A stretch of DNA of 64,000 bases, from NCBI RefSeq assembly GCF_014203735.1, contig NZ_JACHJQ010000004.1, positions 558,001 to 622,000 of the forward strand. The letters run 5' to 3'. Origin of the DNA: Actinophytocola algeriensis (GTDB lineage Bacteria > Actinomycetota > Actinomycetes > Mycobacteriales > Pseudonocardiaceae). Under the pieces are notes generated by a model that saw only the letters and a program-made list of their open reading frames with translations, was not told where the DNA came from and made no database searches. Numbering within the stretch: the first letter of the stretch is position 1; each line of letters opens with the position of its first letter. Positions 53,372 to 62,042 of the stretch are shown one piece after another. A program made the translations under genes and the position numbers.

Positions 53372-54802
53372 ATGGCAACTCAGGCACAGATCGGTGTCAC
53401 CGGGCTTGCGGTCATGGGCCGCAACCTGGCCCGCAACCTCGCGCGGAACGGCTTCTCCGTCGCGCTGCACAACCGCACGCCGGCCCGCACCCGCTCGCTC
53501 GTTGAGGAGCACGGTGACGAGGGTGTTTTCGTCCCCACCGAGTCGGTCGCGGACTTCGTCGCGGCACTCGAGCGGCCGCGGCGCATCGTGATCATGGTCA
53601 AGGCCGGCGGCCCGACCGACGCGGTGATCGAGGAGCTCATCCCGCTCCTCGACGAGGGCGACATCGTCATCGACTGCGGCAACGCGCACTTCGCCGACAC
53701 CAGGCGGCGCGAGGCGCAGCTGCGCGAGCACGGCCTGCACTTCGTGGGTGCCGGCGTCTCCGGTGGTGAGGAGGGCGCGCTGCTCGGCCCGAGCATCATG
53801 CCCGGCGGCTCCAAGGAGTCGTACCAGACGCTCGGCCCGATGTTCGAGAAGATCGCCGCGCAGGTCGACGGCGTCCCGTGCTGCGTGCACGTCGGCCCGG
53901 ACGGCGCCGGTCACTTCGTCAAGATGGTGCACAACGGCATCGAGTACGCCGACATGCAGCTGATCGCGGAGGCGTACCACCTGCTGCGGGACGGGCTCGG
54001 CGTGTCGCCCAAGGAGCTGGCGGAGATCTTCGCCGAGTGGAACTCCGGTGACCTCGAGTCGTTCCTGATCGAGATCACCGCGGAGGTCCTCGGGCACGTC
54101 GACGCCGCGACCGGCAACGCGTTCGTGGACGTCATCGTCGACCAGGCCGAGCAGAAGGGCACCGGTCGCTGGACCGTGCAGACCGCGCTCGACCTCGGTG
54201 TGCCGGTGACCGGCATCGCGGAGGCCACGTTCGCGCGGGCCCTGTCCGCCCACCCCGAGCAGCGCGTCGCGGCCCAGAAGGCGCTGCCCGGCCCCGGTTC
54301 GGTGCCCCGTGCCGACCGCGACACGTTCGTCGACGACGTCCGCAAGGCGCTGTACGCGTCGAAGGTGGTCGCGTACGCGCAGGGCTACGACCAGATGGCC
54401 GCCGCGAGCGAGGAGTACGGCTGGGACATCGACCTCGGCGCGATGGCCACCATCTGGCGCGGCGGCTGCATCATCCGCGCCCGCTTCCTCGACCGCATCA
54501 AGGAGGCGTACGAGCACGAGCGCCCCGAGTCGCTGCTGGTGGCGCCGTACTTCCGGGACGCGGTCGCGGAGGGCCAGGAGGCGTGGCGGCGGGTCGTCGT
54601 GCACGCCGCGCAGGCAGGCATCCCGACGCCCGCGTTCTCCTCGTCGCTCGCGTACTACGACGGGCTGCGCACCGACCGGCTGCCCGCGTCGCTGATCCAG
54701 GGCCTGCGGGACTTCTTCGGCGCGCACACCTACAAGCGCGTGGACAAGGAAGGCACGTTCCACACGCTGTGGTCGGACGACAGGCGTGAAGTAGAGGCGT
54801 GA
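53372..54802 (+). CDS. gnd: 6-phosphogluconate dehydrogenase
   Basis: Oxidative decarboxylation of 6-phosphogluconate to ribulose 5-phosphate with NADP+, pentose phosphate pathway. 476 residues, the long (dimeric) form. Dinucleotide motif GVTGLAVMGRNLA (atypical T/L inside GxAxMG), catalytic KMVHNGIEY (Lys, His, Asn, Glu), and the C-terminal YKRVDKEGTFHTLW. Start ATG 53372; GTG 53366 is in frame too. Its stop overlaps the next gene's GTG. Confidence 0.96.
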   Translation: MATQAQIGVTGLAVMGRNLARNLARNGFSVALHNRTPARTRSLVEEHGDEGVFVPTESVADFVAALERPRRIVIMVKAGGPTDAVIEELIPLLDEGDIVIDCGNAHFADTRRREAQLREHGLHFVGAGVSGGEEGALLGPSIMPGGSKESYQTLGPMFEKIAAQVDGVPCCVHVGPDGAGHFVKMVHNGIEYADMQLIAEAYHLLRDGLGVSPKELAEIFAEWNSGDLESFLIEITAEVLGHVDAATGNAFVDVIVDQAEQKGTGRWTVQTALDLGVPVTGIAEATFARALSAHPEQRVAAQKALPGPGSVPRADRDTFVDDVRKALYASKVVAYAQGYDQMAAASEEYGWDIDLGAMATIWRGGCIIRARFLDRIKEAYEHERPESLLVAPYFRDAVAEGQEAWRRVVVHAAQAGIPTPAFSSSLAYYDGLRTDRLPASLIQGLRDFFGAHTYKRVDKEGTFHTLWSDDRREVEA

Positions 54803-55926
54803 TCCAGACCCTCGCCGTCGAGAGCTACCGCTCGCTGCGGCAGCTCGTGCTCCCCCTGTCACCGCTGACCGTGGTGACAGGGGCGAACGGCGCGGGGAAG
54901 TCGAGCCTCTACCGGGCGTTGCGGCTGCTCGCGGACGCCGCCCTGGGTGGTGCGGTGGCGGCGCTGGCCCGCGAGGGCGGTCTCGCCTCGACGCTGTGGG
55001 CGGGCCCGGAAGGCAAGGTGCGCAAGGGCCGCGCTGTGCAGGGGACCGTGCGCACCAAGCCGGTCGCGCTGCGGCTGGGGTTCGGCGGCGACGAGTTCGG
55101 CTACGCACTCGACCTCGGCATGCCGGTCCCGGCGGAGACCATGTTCGGCCTCGACCCCGAGTTCAAGCGCGAGGCGCTGTGGGCGGGGCCGGTGCTGCGC
55201 CCGGCGACGCTGCTCGCGGACCGCACCCGCAACGTGGTGCGGGCCCGTGACGCAAGCGGTGCGTGGGGCGCGCCGGGCAGGATCGGCCTCACCGACTCGA
55301 TGCTGAGCGAGCTGGCCGAGCCGGAGGTGCTGCTGCTGCGCGACCGGATGCGGTCCTGGCGGTTCTACGACCAGTTCCGCACCGACCGCGACGCGCCTGC
55401 CCGCCAGTCCCGCATCGGCACCAGGACGCCGGTTCTCGGTCATGACGGCGCCGACCTGCCCGCCGCACTGCGGACGATCGTCGAGCAGGGCGCGGCGGGG
55501 GAGCTGGCGGACGCGGTCACGGACGCCTTCCCCGGCTCGCGGGTGGAGGTGACGAGCGTCGAGGGCCGCTTCGGCCTGCGGTTCCACCAGCACGGGCTGC
55601 TCCGCCCGCTCGACGCGGCCGAGCTGTCCGACGGCACGCTCCGGTACCTGCTGTGGGTGGCGGCCCTGCTCACCCAGCGGCCGCCGGAACTGCTGGTCCT
55701 GAACGAGCCGGAGACCAGCCTGCACCCGGACCTGCTGCCGTCACTGGCGAGCCTGATCACCACGGCGGCGACCCGCAGCCAGGTCGTGGTGGTCACCCAC
55801 GCGGCACGCCTGGTCGACGCACTGCCGAAGGCGACCGTGCTGACCCTCGCCAAGACCGACAGCACCACCACGCTCGACGGCCAGGGCCTGCTCGACCAGC
55901 CGTCCTGGCACTGGCCGGAGCGCTGA
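54799..55926 (+). CDS. AAA-family ATPase (OLD/RecF-like, SMC-type)
   Basis: 375 residues. Walker A GANGAGKS (28-35), signature-like LSDGTLRYLL (about 279-288), Walker B LLVLNEPETSLHPDLL (about 300-315) and a D/H-loop VVVTHAARLVDAL. This is the compact AAA_21-type ATPase seen with DNA-repair or defence partners, but no TOPRIM or nuclease gene follows it. GTG 54799 overlaps the gnd stop (GTGA), so it is translated from gnd mRNA. Role unknown. Confidence 0.9.
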   Translation: MIQTLAVESYRSLRQLVLPLSPLTVVTGANGAGKSSLYRALRLLADAALGGAVAALAREGGLASTLWAGPEGKVRKGRAVQGTVRTKPVALRLGFGGDEFGYALDLGMPVPAETMFGLDPEFKREALWAGPVLRPATLLADRTRNVVRARDASGAWGAPGRIGLTDSMLSELAEPEVLLLRDRMRSWRFYDQFRTDRDAPARQSRIGTRTPVLGHDGADLPAALRTIVEQGAAGELADAVTDAFPGSRVEVTSVEGRFGLRFHQHGLLRPLDAAELSDGTLRYLLWVAALLTQRPPELLVLNEPETSLHPDLLPSLASLITTAATRSQVVVVTHAARLVDALPKATVLTLAKTDSTTTLDGQGLLDQPSWHWPER

Positions 55927-55951
55927 ACGCGCCGCTGCCCGGCGCGGCACC

Positions 55952-56479
55952 CTAGCCCTGCGGCGGCTGCGGCGGGTACTGGAAGTGGCCGCCCGGCTGG
56001 TACCCGGGCGGGCCCGCGACCGGTGGCGGTGGCCTGCGGCCGCGGCGCCACAACAGCACCATCAGCCCGGCGAACACGACCGCGACGACCACCACGACCA
56101 CGATCAGGGTCAGCGGGCTGCTGTCGTCCTCGCTCGCCATGCCCTCCGGGCGTTCCCCGAACCGTGCGAGCAGGTTGTCGTAGGGCGCGGCGAGCTGGAC
56201 GGAGCCGTTGATCGAGATCTCCAGCCGGTCGATCTCGCCGGGGTACTTCGTCCACACGACCTCGGCGATCCGCTCGGCGTCCTCCGGGGTGGGCTCGTCG
56301 GCCGTCGACACGTCGATGCTCAGCACGGAGTAGCCGTTGGTGGTGTCGTGGTTGATGCTGGTGGCGTCGTAGCCCTTCGTCTCCAGGTCCTCGCGCAGCT
56401 GACCGAGGTCGGCCAGCGCCGCGCACCCGGTCAGGGCCAGCAAGCACACGAACAGTCCGGCGAGCGCGGCTCTGGCCAT
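55952..56479 (-). CDS. Lipoprotein with C-terminal transmembrane helix and proline-rich tail
   Basis: 175 residues. Lipoprotein signal with lipobox LTGC (cysteine 19), an extracellular domain with a VLSIDVSTADEPTPEDAERIAEVVW pattern, then a second membrane helix (LTLIVVVVVVAVVFAGLMVLLW) and a cytoplasmic tail of Pro/Gly/Gln. Lipid anchor plus a transmembrane helix on one small protein is unusual. ATG 56479 follows GGGGGAGGA. Family not recognised. Confidence 0.82.
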   Translation of the reverse strand: MARAALAGLFVCLLALTGCAALADLGQLREDLETKGYDATSINHDTTNGYSVLSIDVSTADEPTPEDAERIAEVVWTKYPGEIDRLEISINGSVQLAAPYDNLLARFGERPEGMASEDDSSPLTLIVVVVVVAVVFAGLMVLLWRRGRRPPPPVAGPPGYQPGGHFQYPPQPPQG

Positions 56480-56550
56480 GGTTCCTCCCCCAGCCGACCG
56501 TGAGAACCGCAGTATCACCCGATCCGGCCTCGGACATGGGCGAGTTGCTC

Positions 56551-56556
56551 TACTTT
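56551..56556 (+). promoter_or_regulatory. -10 box for a leaderless gene
   Basis: TACTTT (TANNNT) seven bases before GTG 56564, with no ribosome site in between. Confidence 0.4.
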
Positions 56557-56563
56557 CACGCTC

Positions 56564-56872
56564 GTGATGGAGAACTGGCACGTGCTGCTGGAGGAGACGG
56601 TCGGCTTCGGACGGGAGTCCTACCGCTGGGTGCTCACCAAGGTCGCCCGGTGCGAGGACCGCGACGACGCGCGCAAGCGGGCCTACGCGCTGGCGAAGGA
56701 GTACGAGCCGGAGCACCCCATGTCACCGCGCGGCAGGCGGATCTTCCAGGTCGGCAACGACACGTGGGTGGTCCAGGTCCCCGGCGCGACGGCGGACTTC
56801 CACTTCCGCGTGTCCGCGGCCCTGATGCTCGTGGAGCTCGACAAGAAGGGCGAGATCGGCTCGGCAGGCTAG
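56564..56872 (+). CDS. Hypothetical protein (102 aa)
   Basis: Starts at GTG 56564 (leaderless) or ATG 56567. Compact alpha/beta pattern: MENWHVLLEETVGFGRESYRWVLTKVARCEDRDDARKRAYALAKEY then GRRIFQVGNDTWVVQVPGATADFHFRVSAALMLVEL. No signal or membrane segment. Looks like a conserved actinomycete protein without assigned function. Confidence 0.78.
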   Translation: MMENWHVLLEETVGFGRESYRWVLTKVARCEDRDDARKRAYALAKEYEPEHPMSPRGRRIFQVGNDTWVVQVPGATADFHFRVSAALMLVELDKKGEIGSAG

Positions 56873-56937
56873 TGCGGGCCGTCACGACCAGGAGGACCCG
56901 TCCGGCCAGGCCGCCTTCCGGTCGACAGCGGCTCCAG

Positions 56938-56966
56938 TTGAACTCATGCACGTATGACTATATGTT
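56938..56966 (+). promoter_or_regulatory. Promoter of the CDF exporter, leaderless
   Basis: TTGAAC (56938-56943), 17-base spacer, TATGTT (56961-56966), then six bases to ATG 56973. The AT-rich sequence around the -10 (ACTATATG) could also hold a metal-responsive operator. Confidence 0.6.
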
Positions 56967-56972
56967 TTGGTC

Positions 56973-57881
56973 ATGGGCCACGGACACGGGCACGGGATGC
57001 CCGCGAGCGCGTCCGGCAGGCACGTCGGCCGACTGGCCGCCGCGTTCACCGTCACGGCGGTGTTCATGGTGGTCGAGGTCGGGGCCGGCGTGGCCACCGG
57101 TTCTCTCGCGCTGCTCTCCGACGGCGCGCACATGGTCACCGACGTGCTCGGCCTCGGCCTGGCGCTGACGGCGATCATGGTCGCGCGGCGCGCCCGGCGG
57201 TCGTCCGGGCAGACGTTCGGGCTGTACCGGGCCGAGGTGCTGGCCGCGCTCGCCAACGCGGTGCTGTTGTTCGGGGTGGCCGGGTACGTGCTCTACGAGG
57301 CGGCCACCCGCTTCTCCTCGCCGCCGGACGTGCCCGGGTTGCCGGTCGTCGTGGTCTCCCTGCTGGGACTGGCCGCGAACGTGGTCGCGTTCCTGTTGTT
57401 GCGGCGGGGGGCGTCGGAGAGCCTCAACCTGCGGGGGGCCTATCTCGAGGTCATCGCGGACCTCGTGGGATCGCTCGGGGTGCTCGTCTCCGGGCTGGTG
57501 ACGTTGTTGTTCGGGTGGCGGTACGCGGACCCCGTGCTCGGTGTCGCCATCGGGCTGTTCGTGCTGCCCAGGACGTGGACGCTCGCCCGGCGGTCCTTGC
57601 GGATCCTGTTCCAGCACGCGCCGGAGCGGGTCGACGTGGAGGCCCTGACCGGCGCGCTGGCCGAGCTGCCCGGGGTGGGGGAGGTGCACGACGTGCACGT
57701 GTGGACGCTGACCTCGGGGATGGAGGTCGCTTCCGCCCATCTCAGCGTGGGGCCCGGGTGTGACCAGTCGGCGGTTCTCGCTGCCGCTCAGGAGCTGCTG
57801 GCCAGGGAGTACCAGTTGGAGCACGCCACGGTGCAGGTGGAGAACGGCGTCACGGCCTCGTGCCGTGAGCTGCGGTGGTGA
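56973..57881 (+). CDS. Cation diffusion facilitator metal exporter (CzcD-like)
   Basis: 302 residues from ATG 56973. His-rich N-terminus (GHGHGHG), six transmembrane helices, and C-terminal cytoplasmic domain (VDVEALTGALAELPGVGEVHDVHVWTL). The metal site in helix 2 is SDGAHMVTD (HxxxD). In helix 5 the usual HxxxD is ExxxD (LEVIAD), which may shift metal preference. Exports zinc or similar ions by proton antiport. The start is set by a -10 box six bases upstream (leaderless) rather than TTG 56967. Followed by a hairpin terminator. Confidence 0.92.
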   Translation: MGHGHGHGMPASASGRHVGRLAAAFTVTAVFMVVEVGAGVATGSLALLSDGAHMVTDVLGLGLALTAIMVARRARRSSGQTFGLYRAEVLAALANAVLLFGVAGYVLYEAATRFSSPPDVPGLPVVVVSLLGLAANVVAFLLLRRGASESLNLRGAYLEVIADLVGSLGVLVSGLVTLLFGWRYADPVLGVAIGLFVLPRTWTLARRSLRILFQHAPERVDVEALTGALAELPGVGEVHDVHVWTLTSGMEVASAHLSVGPGCDQSAVLAAAQELLAREYQLEHATVQVENGVTASCRELRW

Positions 57882-57882
57882 G

Positions 57883-57900
57883 TGACCCCTTCGGGTCACC
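57883..57900. terminator. Hairpin after the CDF gene
   Basis: GTGACCC (57883-57889) pairs with GGGTCAC (57894-57900) around CTTC, directly after the stop codon. Confidence 0.65.
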
Positions 57901-57918
57901 GGCCTCGGTTCGGGCCCG

Positions 57919-58581
57919 CTACGGCGACGGGAGCGGCTGTGCTCCCCGCTCCGCCAGGTAGCTCTTCATGAGGTTGGCCTCGTTCTCCTGGCTCTGCACG
58001 ATCTTGTCCGCCAGGTTCCGCACGTAGCCCTTGGCGCCGTGCTCGGCCGCGTACTCGGCCATCTCCAGCCCGCCCTCGTGGTGCCGGAGCATGAGCTGGA
58101 GGAAGAACACGTCCAGCTCCTTGCCCGTCAGCTTCCGGAGCTTGTCCAGTTCCTCACTGGTCGCCATCCCCGGCATGCGCTGCACGGAGCCGGTGGTCTT
58201 GCCGCCCTCGCCGTTGCTGTGGGTGTGGGTGCCGCCCTCGCTCATCCACTGCATGTGCGGGGCCCCCGCGTCCGGCAGCTGCGGCTGGCCCCACACCGTC
58301 AACCAGCCCGCCATCTCGCTCGACTGGGCCAGCTGGGTGGACTCCACGTCGAACGCGAAGCCCTGCAGGATCGGGTCGGACGTGTTGTCGCGCTCGATGC
58401 CCGCCATCGTCACCGCCTGCAGGTGGTGGACCCGCATGTCCTGGGCGAACCCGACGTCGATCGACGCGGCGTTCGGGGGTGTGTCGTCGGTGGTGCGGGC
58501 GGTACTGATCAGCATGCCGCCCGCCGCGCCCACCAACAGCACCGCCACCAGGGCGGCTACCAGGACCAGCGTGCGGTTCAC
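57919..58581 (-). CDS. DUF305-family extracytoplasmic protein
   Basis: 220 residues. N-terminal signal/anchor helix (LVLVAALVAVLLVGAAGGMLI) then the DUF305 domain with its paired histidine motifs: FAQDMRVHHLQAVTMA and LQLMLRHHEGGLEMAEYA, characteristic of ferritin-like metal-associated proteins, often copper-linked. GTG 58581 overlaps the stop of the upstream DUF3105 gene (GTGA), so they are coupled. Convergent with the CDF exporter. Confidence 0.93.
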   Translation of the reverse strand: MNRTLVLVAALVAVLLVGAAGGMLISTARTTDDTPPNAASIDVGFAQDMRVHHLQAVTMAGIERDNTSDPILQGFAFDVESTQLAQSSEMAGWLTVWGQPQLPDAGAPHMQWMSEGGTHTHSNGEGGKTTGSVQRMPGMATSEELDKLRKLTGKELDVFFLQLMLRHHEGGLEMAEYAAEHGAKGYVRNLADKIVQSQENEANLMKSYLAERGAQPLPSP

Positions 58582-59450
58582 TGGCTGGGCGGTGGTGTGC
58601 CCGCACCCGTGGCAGGCGGGTTCTCCGCACCGGAAGCCGGCGGGGTCTGCGCGCCGCCCTGCTCCTCGGCGGACGCGTCCGTCGCGCCCTTGCCGTCCAT
58701 GGTGACCGTGTTCGGGTCGTCCTTGGCAGGCGGCTCGGCCACGTACGGCGGCGGGTTGGTCACGTCGAACCCGGTGCCCTGGGCGTCACAACGGCCGCCC
58801 GGCTCGGGGTTCTGGTAGTTGTTCTGCCGCAGGCTCTTGATGAACTGGTCGACCCGCTCGTCGTTCGCGCTCGTCAGCTTCAGCTGGTGGCCCCAGGACT
58901 GCAGCGAGATCGGCTTGTCCAGGCCGGGGTAGGGCGACATCAGCATGTACGGCTGGCCCTCGACCTTGGCCTTCAGCGTGTCCAGGTCCTTGCCCTTGAC
59001 CTGGTCGGGGTTGTAGGCGATCCACACCGAGCCGTGCTCCAGCGCGTGGACCATGTTCTCGGTGCGCACCGGGTTCGGGTAGACCGTGCCGTTGCACTCG
59101 GCCCACGCGTTGTCGTGCGGGCCGCCGAACGCCGGGCTCTGGTCGTACGCCACGCGCTGCTCGCCGCTGACGTGCTGACCGGCCTCGTAGTCCTCGCGGA
59201 CGACACCCGCGATGTTCTCCGACGGGTCCTTGTTCTCCTCGGAGACGACCCACTTCTCCTTGGCGTCGATCTCCATGAAGGCGTAGGTGAACACACCACC
59301 CGCCAGCGCGATAATGGCGATCATCCCGATGATCATGCCCCAGGGCTTGGGCTTGCGTGCGCTACCGACGACGGAACGCCGGGCCTTGTTGGCGCTGTTG
59401 CTCTTGCCCCTGGGCTTGTTCGCGCCCTTGCTCTTCGTTCCGCTGGCCAT
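58578..59450 (-). CDS. DUF3105 membrane-anchored protein
   Basis: 290 residues. Lys/Arg-rich cytoplasmic N-terminus, one transmembrane helix (about 38-58, WGMIIGMIAIIALAGGVFTYAF), extracellular DUF3105 domain (about 65-220) with [41 protein letters not shown] and [10 protein letters not shown], then a Pro/Ala/Gly-rich tail. The conserved His/Cys pattern suggests metal binding; not proven. Coupled to DUF305 downstream; a second DUF3105 paralogue lies upstream. Confidence 0.92.
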   Translation of the reverse strand: MASGTKSKGANKPRGKSNSANKARRSVVGSARKPKPWGMIIGMIAIIALAGGVFTYAFMEIDAKEKWVVSEENKDPSENIAGVVREDYEAGQHVSGEQRVAYDQSPAFGGPHDNAWAECNGTVYPNPVRTENMVHALEHGSVWIAYNPDQVKGKDLDTLKAKVEGQPYMLMSPYPGLDKPISLQSWGHQLKLTSANDERVDQFIKSLRQNNYQNPEPGGRCDAQGTGFDVTNPPPYVAEPPAKDDPNTVTMDGKGATDASAEEQGGAQTPPASGAENPPATGAGTPPPSQ

Positions 59451-59559
59451 GCCGGTGCCGGTCCTCGTCTCAACTACAGGATCACTACAGGGAGTCTCCG
59501 ACCGCCCAGTGTAAGGACACCGTGTCAGATGGGCGTCAACGGAGGGTGGTCACCAGTTG

Positions 59560-60291
59560 TCAGTTATCGCCGACGGGTGCCGCGCCGGGGCCTGGCGGGC
59601 CCTCCTCGAACGCAGGCGGGTTCGTCGTGTCGAACCCGGGACCGGCCGAGTCGCACGAGGCGCCGGGCTCGGGCGAGGTGTACTCGTTCTCCCGCAGCGC
59701 GGTGATGAACTGGCCGATCCGCTCGTCGTCGACGTCGTCGAGCTTGAGCTGGTGACCCCACGCCTGCAGCGAGATCGGCCGGTCGAGGCCGGGGTAGGGC
59801 GACATCAGGAGGTACGGCTGGTTCTCGACCAGGCCGGTCAGCGTGTCGAGGTCGTCGCCGGTCACGTCGTCGGCGTTGTACGCGATCCAGACGGCGCCGT
59901 GCTCGAGCGCGTGGACCATGTGCTCGTTGCGGACCGGTGTGTCGTAGACCACACCGTTGCAGGTCGCCCACACCGGATCGTGCCTGCCGCCGTCCGGCGG
60001 GGCCTTCTCGTACGCGACGCGCTGGCCCGGCAGGGCGTGCACGGCGTCGTACTCGGTGATGACGATGCCCTCGATGTCCTTGGACGGGTCCTCGTTGCCT
60101 GCGCCCGGCACCCACTCGGACCCGGCTGACCCACCGTCCGGGGCCTGCGGTGACGCCTCGGACCCGACCGACGTACCGTCCTGCGCGGCGTCCGAGGCGC
60201 CACTGCCGGAGCGTTCGACCGAGCAACCGGCGAGGGAGACGAGCGCGACCGCCATGGCGGCCACACCGCCGACCCGGAATTCGTTGGCCAC
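59560..60291 (-). CDS. DUF3105 lipoprotein (paralogue of the neighbouring gene)
   Basis: 243 residues. Lipobox LAGC (cysteine 23), a Ser/Gly linker, and a DUF3105 domain closely matching the downstream paralogue ([56 protein letters not shown]). It is lipid-anchored where the paralogue has a transmembrane helix. GTG 60291 has GGAGG. The pair looks like a local duplication with separate promoters (109 bases between them). Confidence 0.92.
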   Translation of the reverse strand: MANEFRVGGVAAMAVALVSLAGCSVERSGSGASDAAQDGTSVGSEASPQAPDGGSAGSEWVPGAGNEDPSKDIEGIVITEYDAVHALPGQRVAYEKAPPDGGRHDPVWATCNGVVYDTPVRNEHMVHALEHGAVWIAYNADDVTGDDLDTLTGLVENQPYLLMSPYPGLDRPISLQAWGHQLKLDDVDDERIGQFITALRENEYTSPEPGASCDSAGPGFDTTNPPAFEEGPPGPGAAPVGDN

Positions 60292-60358
60292 CCATGACCT
60301 CCAGAAGTCAGCATCGTCGTATGGCCGAGGCGACTCTATCGGGTGGACACCCGATACC

Positions 60359-60364
60359 TAGACT
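60359..60364 (+). promoter_or_regulatory. -10 box for leaderless argS
   Basis: TAGACT (TANNNT) seven bases before GTG 60372; there is no ribosome site, consistent with a leaderless argS operon transcript. Confidence 0.5.
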
Positions 60365-60371
60365 TCCCGGG

Positions 60372-62039
60372 GTGACTCCCGCAGCACTTGCCGACCTGGT
60401 CCGCTCCGTCGCCACCGACGTGCTGACCAGCCGAGACCTGGACACCTCCGCGCTGCCGCCCGCCGTGACGATCGAGCGACCCCGGAACCCGGAGCACGGC
60501 GACTACGCGACGAACCTCGCGCTGCAGGTCGCGAAGAAGGTCGGCGTGCCGCCGCGAGACCTGGCGAACTGGCTGGCAGCGGGCCTCGCGGGCCAGGACG
60601 GCATCGCGGGCGCCGAGGTCGCGGGCCCCGGCTTCCTCAACCTCAGGATCGCCGCGGACGCGCAGGGCGACATCGTCCGGCAGGTCCTGACCCAGGGCGA
60701 GACCTACGGTCACGGCGACCTGCTGGCCGGCCGCAGGATCAACCTGGAGTTCGTCTCGGCGAACCCGACCGGCCCGCTGCACCTGGGTGGCACCCGCTGG
60801 GCCGCCGCCGGCGACGCGCTGGGCCGCGTGCTGTCCGCGCAGGGCGGCGAGGTCACGCGCGAGTACTACTTCAACGACGCCGGTGCGCAGATCGACCGGT
60901 TCGTCCGGTCGCTGATCGCGTCGGCGAAGGGCGAGCCGCCGCCCGAGGACGGCTACGCGGGCACGTACCTGTCGGACGTGGCCGCCGAGGTGCTGCGGCG
61001 TGAGCCGAGCGCGTTGTCCATCGCCGACGAGAAGGAGCGCGCCGAGGTCTTCCGCAAGATCGGCGTCAACCTCATGTTCGACGAGATCAAGGCCGACCTG
61101 CACAACTTCCGCACCGTCTTCGACGTGTACTTCCACGAGGACTCGTTGCACAAGGCCGGCGTGGTGGAGGAGCTGGTCGGGCAGCTCAAGGAGAAGGACC
61201 ACCTGTACTTCGAGGACGGCGCGTGGTGGCTGCGCACCAAGGAGTACGGCGACGACAAGGACCGCGTGGTCATCAAGAAGGACGGGCAGCCCGCCTACAT
61301 CGCGGGTGACATCGCCTACTTCGCGGACAAGCGCAAGCGCGGGTTCGACCTGTGCATCTACATGCTCGGCGCGGACCACCACGGCTACATCGGCCGGCTC
61401 AAGGCCGCCGCGGCCGCGCTGGACGACGACCCGGGCACCGTCGAGGTCCTGATCGGCCAGATGGTGAACCTGGTCAGCGACGGCAAGCCGGTCCGGATGA
61501 GCAAGCGCGCCGGCACGATCGTCACGATGAACGACCTGGTCGACGCCATCGGTGTGGACGCGGCCCGCTACGCGCTGATCCGCTCCTCGGTGAACGCCAC
61601 GATCGACATCGACCTGGACCTGTGGTCACGGCGGACGAGCGACAACCCGGTGTTCTACGTGCAGTACGCCCACGCCCGGCTGTCGTCCATCCTCCGCAAC
61701 GCCGCTGACCTGGGCCTCACCGTGCCGGACGACGTCGAAGGCGTGGACCTCGGCCTGCTCTCCCACCAGCGCGAGGGCGAGCTGATCCGCACGATCGGCC
61801 AGTACCCGGAGATCCTGCGCACGGCGGCCGACCTGCGGGAACCGCACCGCGTCGCCCGGTACCTGGAGGAGCTGGCCGGGGCGTACCACAAGTTCAACGA
61901 GAGCTGCCGGATCCTCCCGAAGGGCGACGAGGAGGCCACCCCGCTGACCACCGCCCGGCTCGCGCTGGCCGCCGCCACCCGGCGCCTGCTGGCCAACGGT
62001 CTCGGTCTGCTGGCCGTCGACGCACCGGAACGGATGTAA
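60372..62039 (+). CDS. argS: Arginyl-tRNA synthetase
   Basis: Class I aminoacyl-tRNA synthetase, charges tRNA-Arg. 555 residues, normal length. N-terminal Add-1 domain, HIGH-type motif in [12 protein letters not shown] (about 131-142), KMSKS-type motif VRMSKRAG (about 375-382) and anticodon-binding C-terminal domain ending in the usual M. GTG 60372 is supported by a leaderless -10. First gene of argS-lysA-hom, the order also found in mycobacteria. Confidence 0.97.
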   Translation: MTPAALADLVRSVATDVLTSRDLDTSALPPAVTIERPRNPEHGDYATNLALQVAKKVGVPPRDLANWLAAGLAGQDGIAGAEVAGPGFLNLRIAADAQGDIVRQVLTQGETYGHGDLLAGRRINLEFVSANPTGPLHLGGTRWAAAGDALGRVLSAQGGEVTREYYFNDAGAQIDRFVRSLIASAKGEPPPEDGYAGTYLSDVAAEVLRREPSALSIADEKERAEVFRKIGVNLMFDEIKADLHNFRTVFDVYFHEDSLHKAGVVEELVGQLKEKDHLYFEDGAWWLRTKEYGDDKDRVVIKKDGQPAYIAGDIAYFADKRKRGFDLCIYMLGADHHGYIGRLKAAAAALDDDPGTVEVLIGQMVNLVSDGKPVRMSKRAGTIVTMNDLVDAIGVDAARYALIRSSVNATIDIDLDLWSRRTSDNPVFYVQYAHARLSSILRNAADLGLTVPDDVEGVDLGLLSHQREGELIRTIGQYPEILRTAADLREPHRVARYLEELAGAYHKFNESCRILPKGDEEATPLTTARLALAAATRRLLANGLGLLAVDAPERM

Positions 62040-62042
62040 ACG

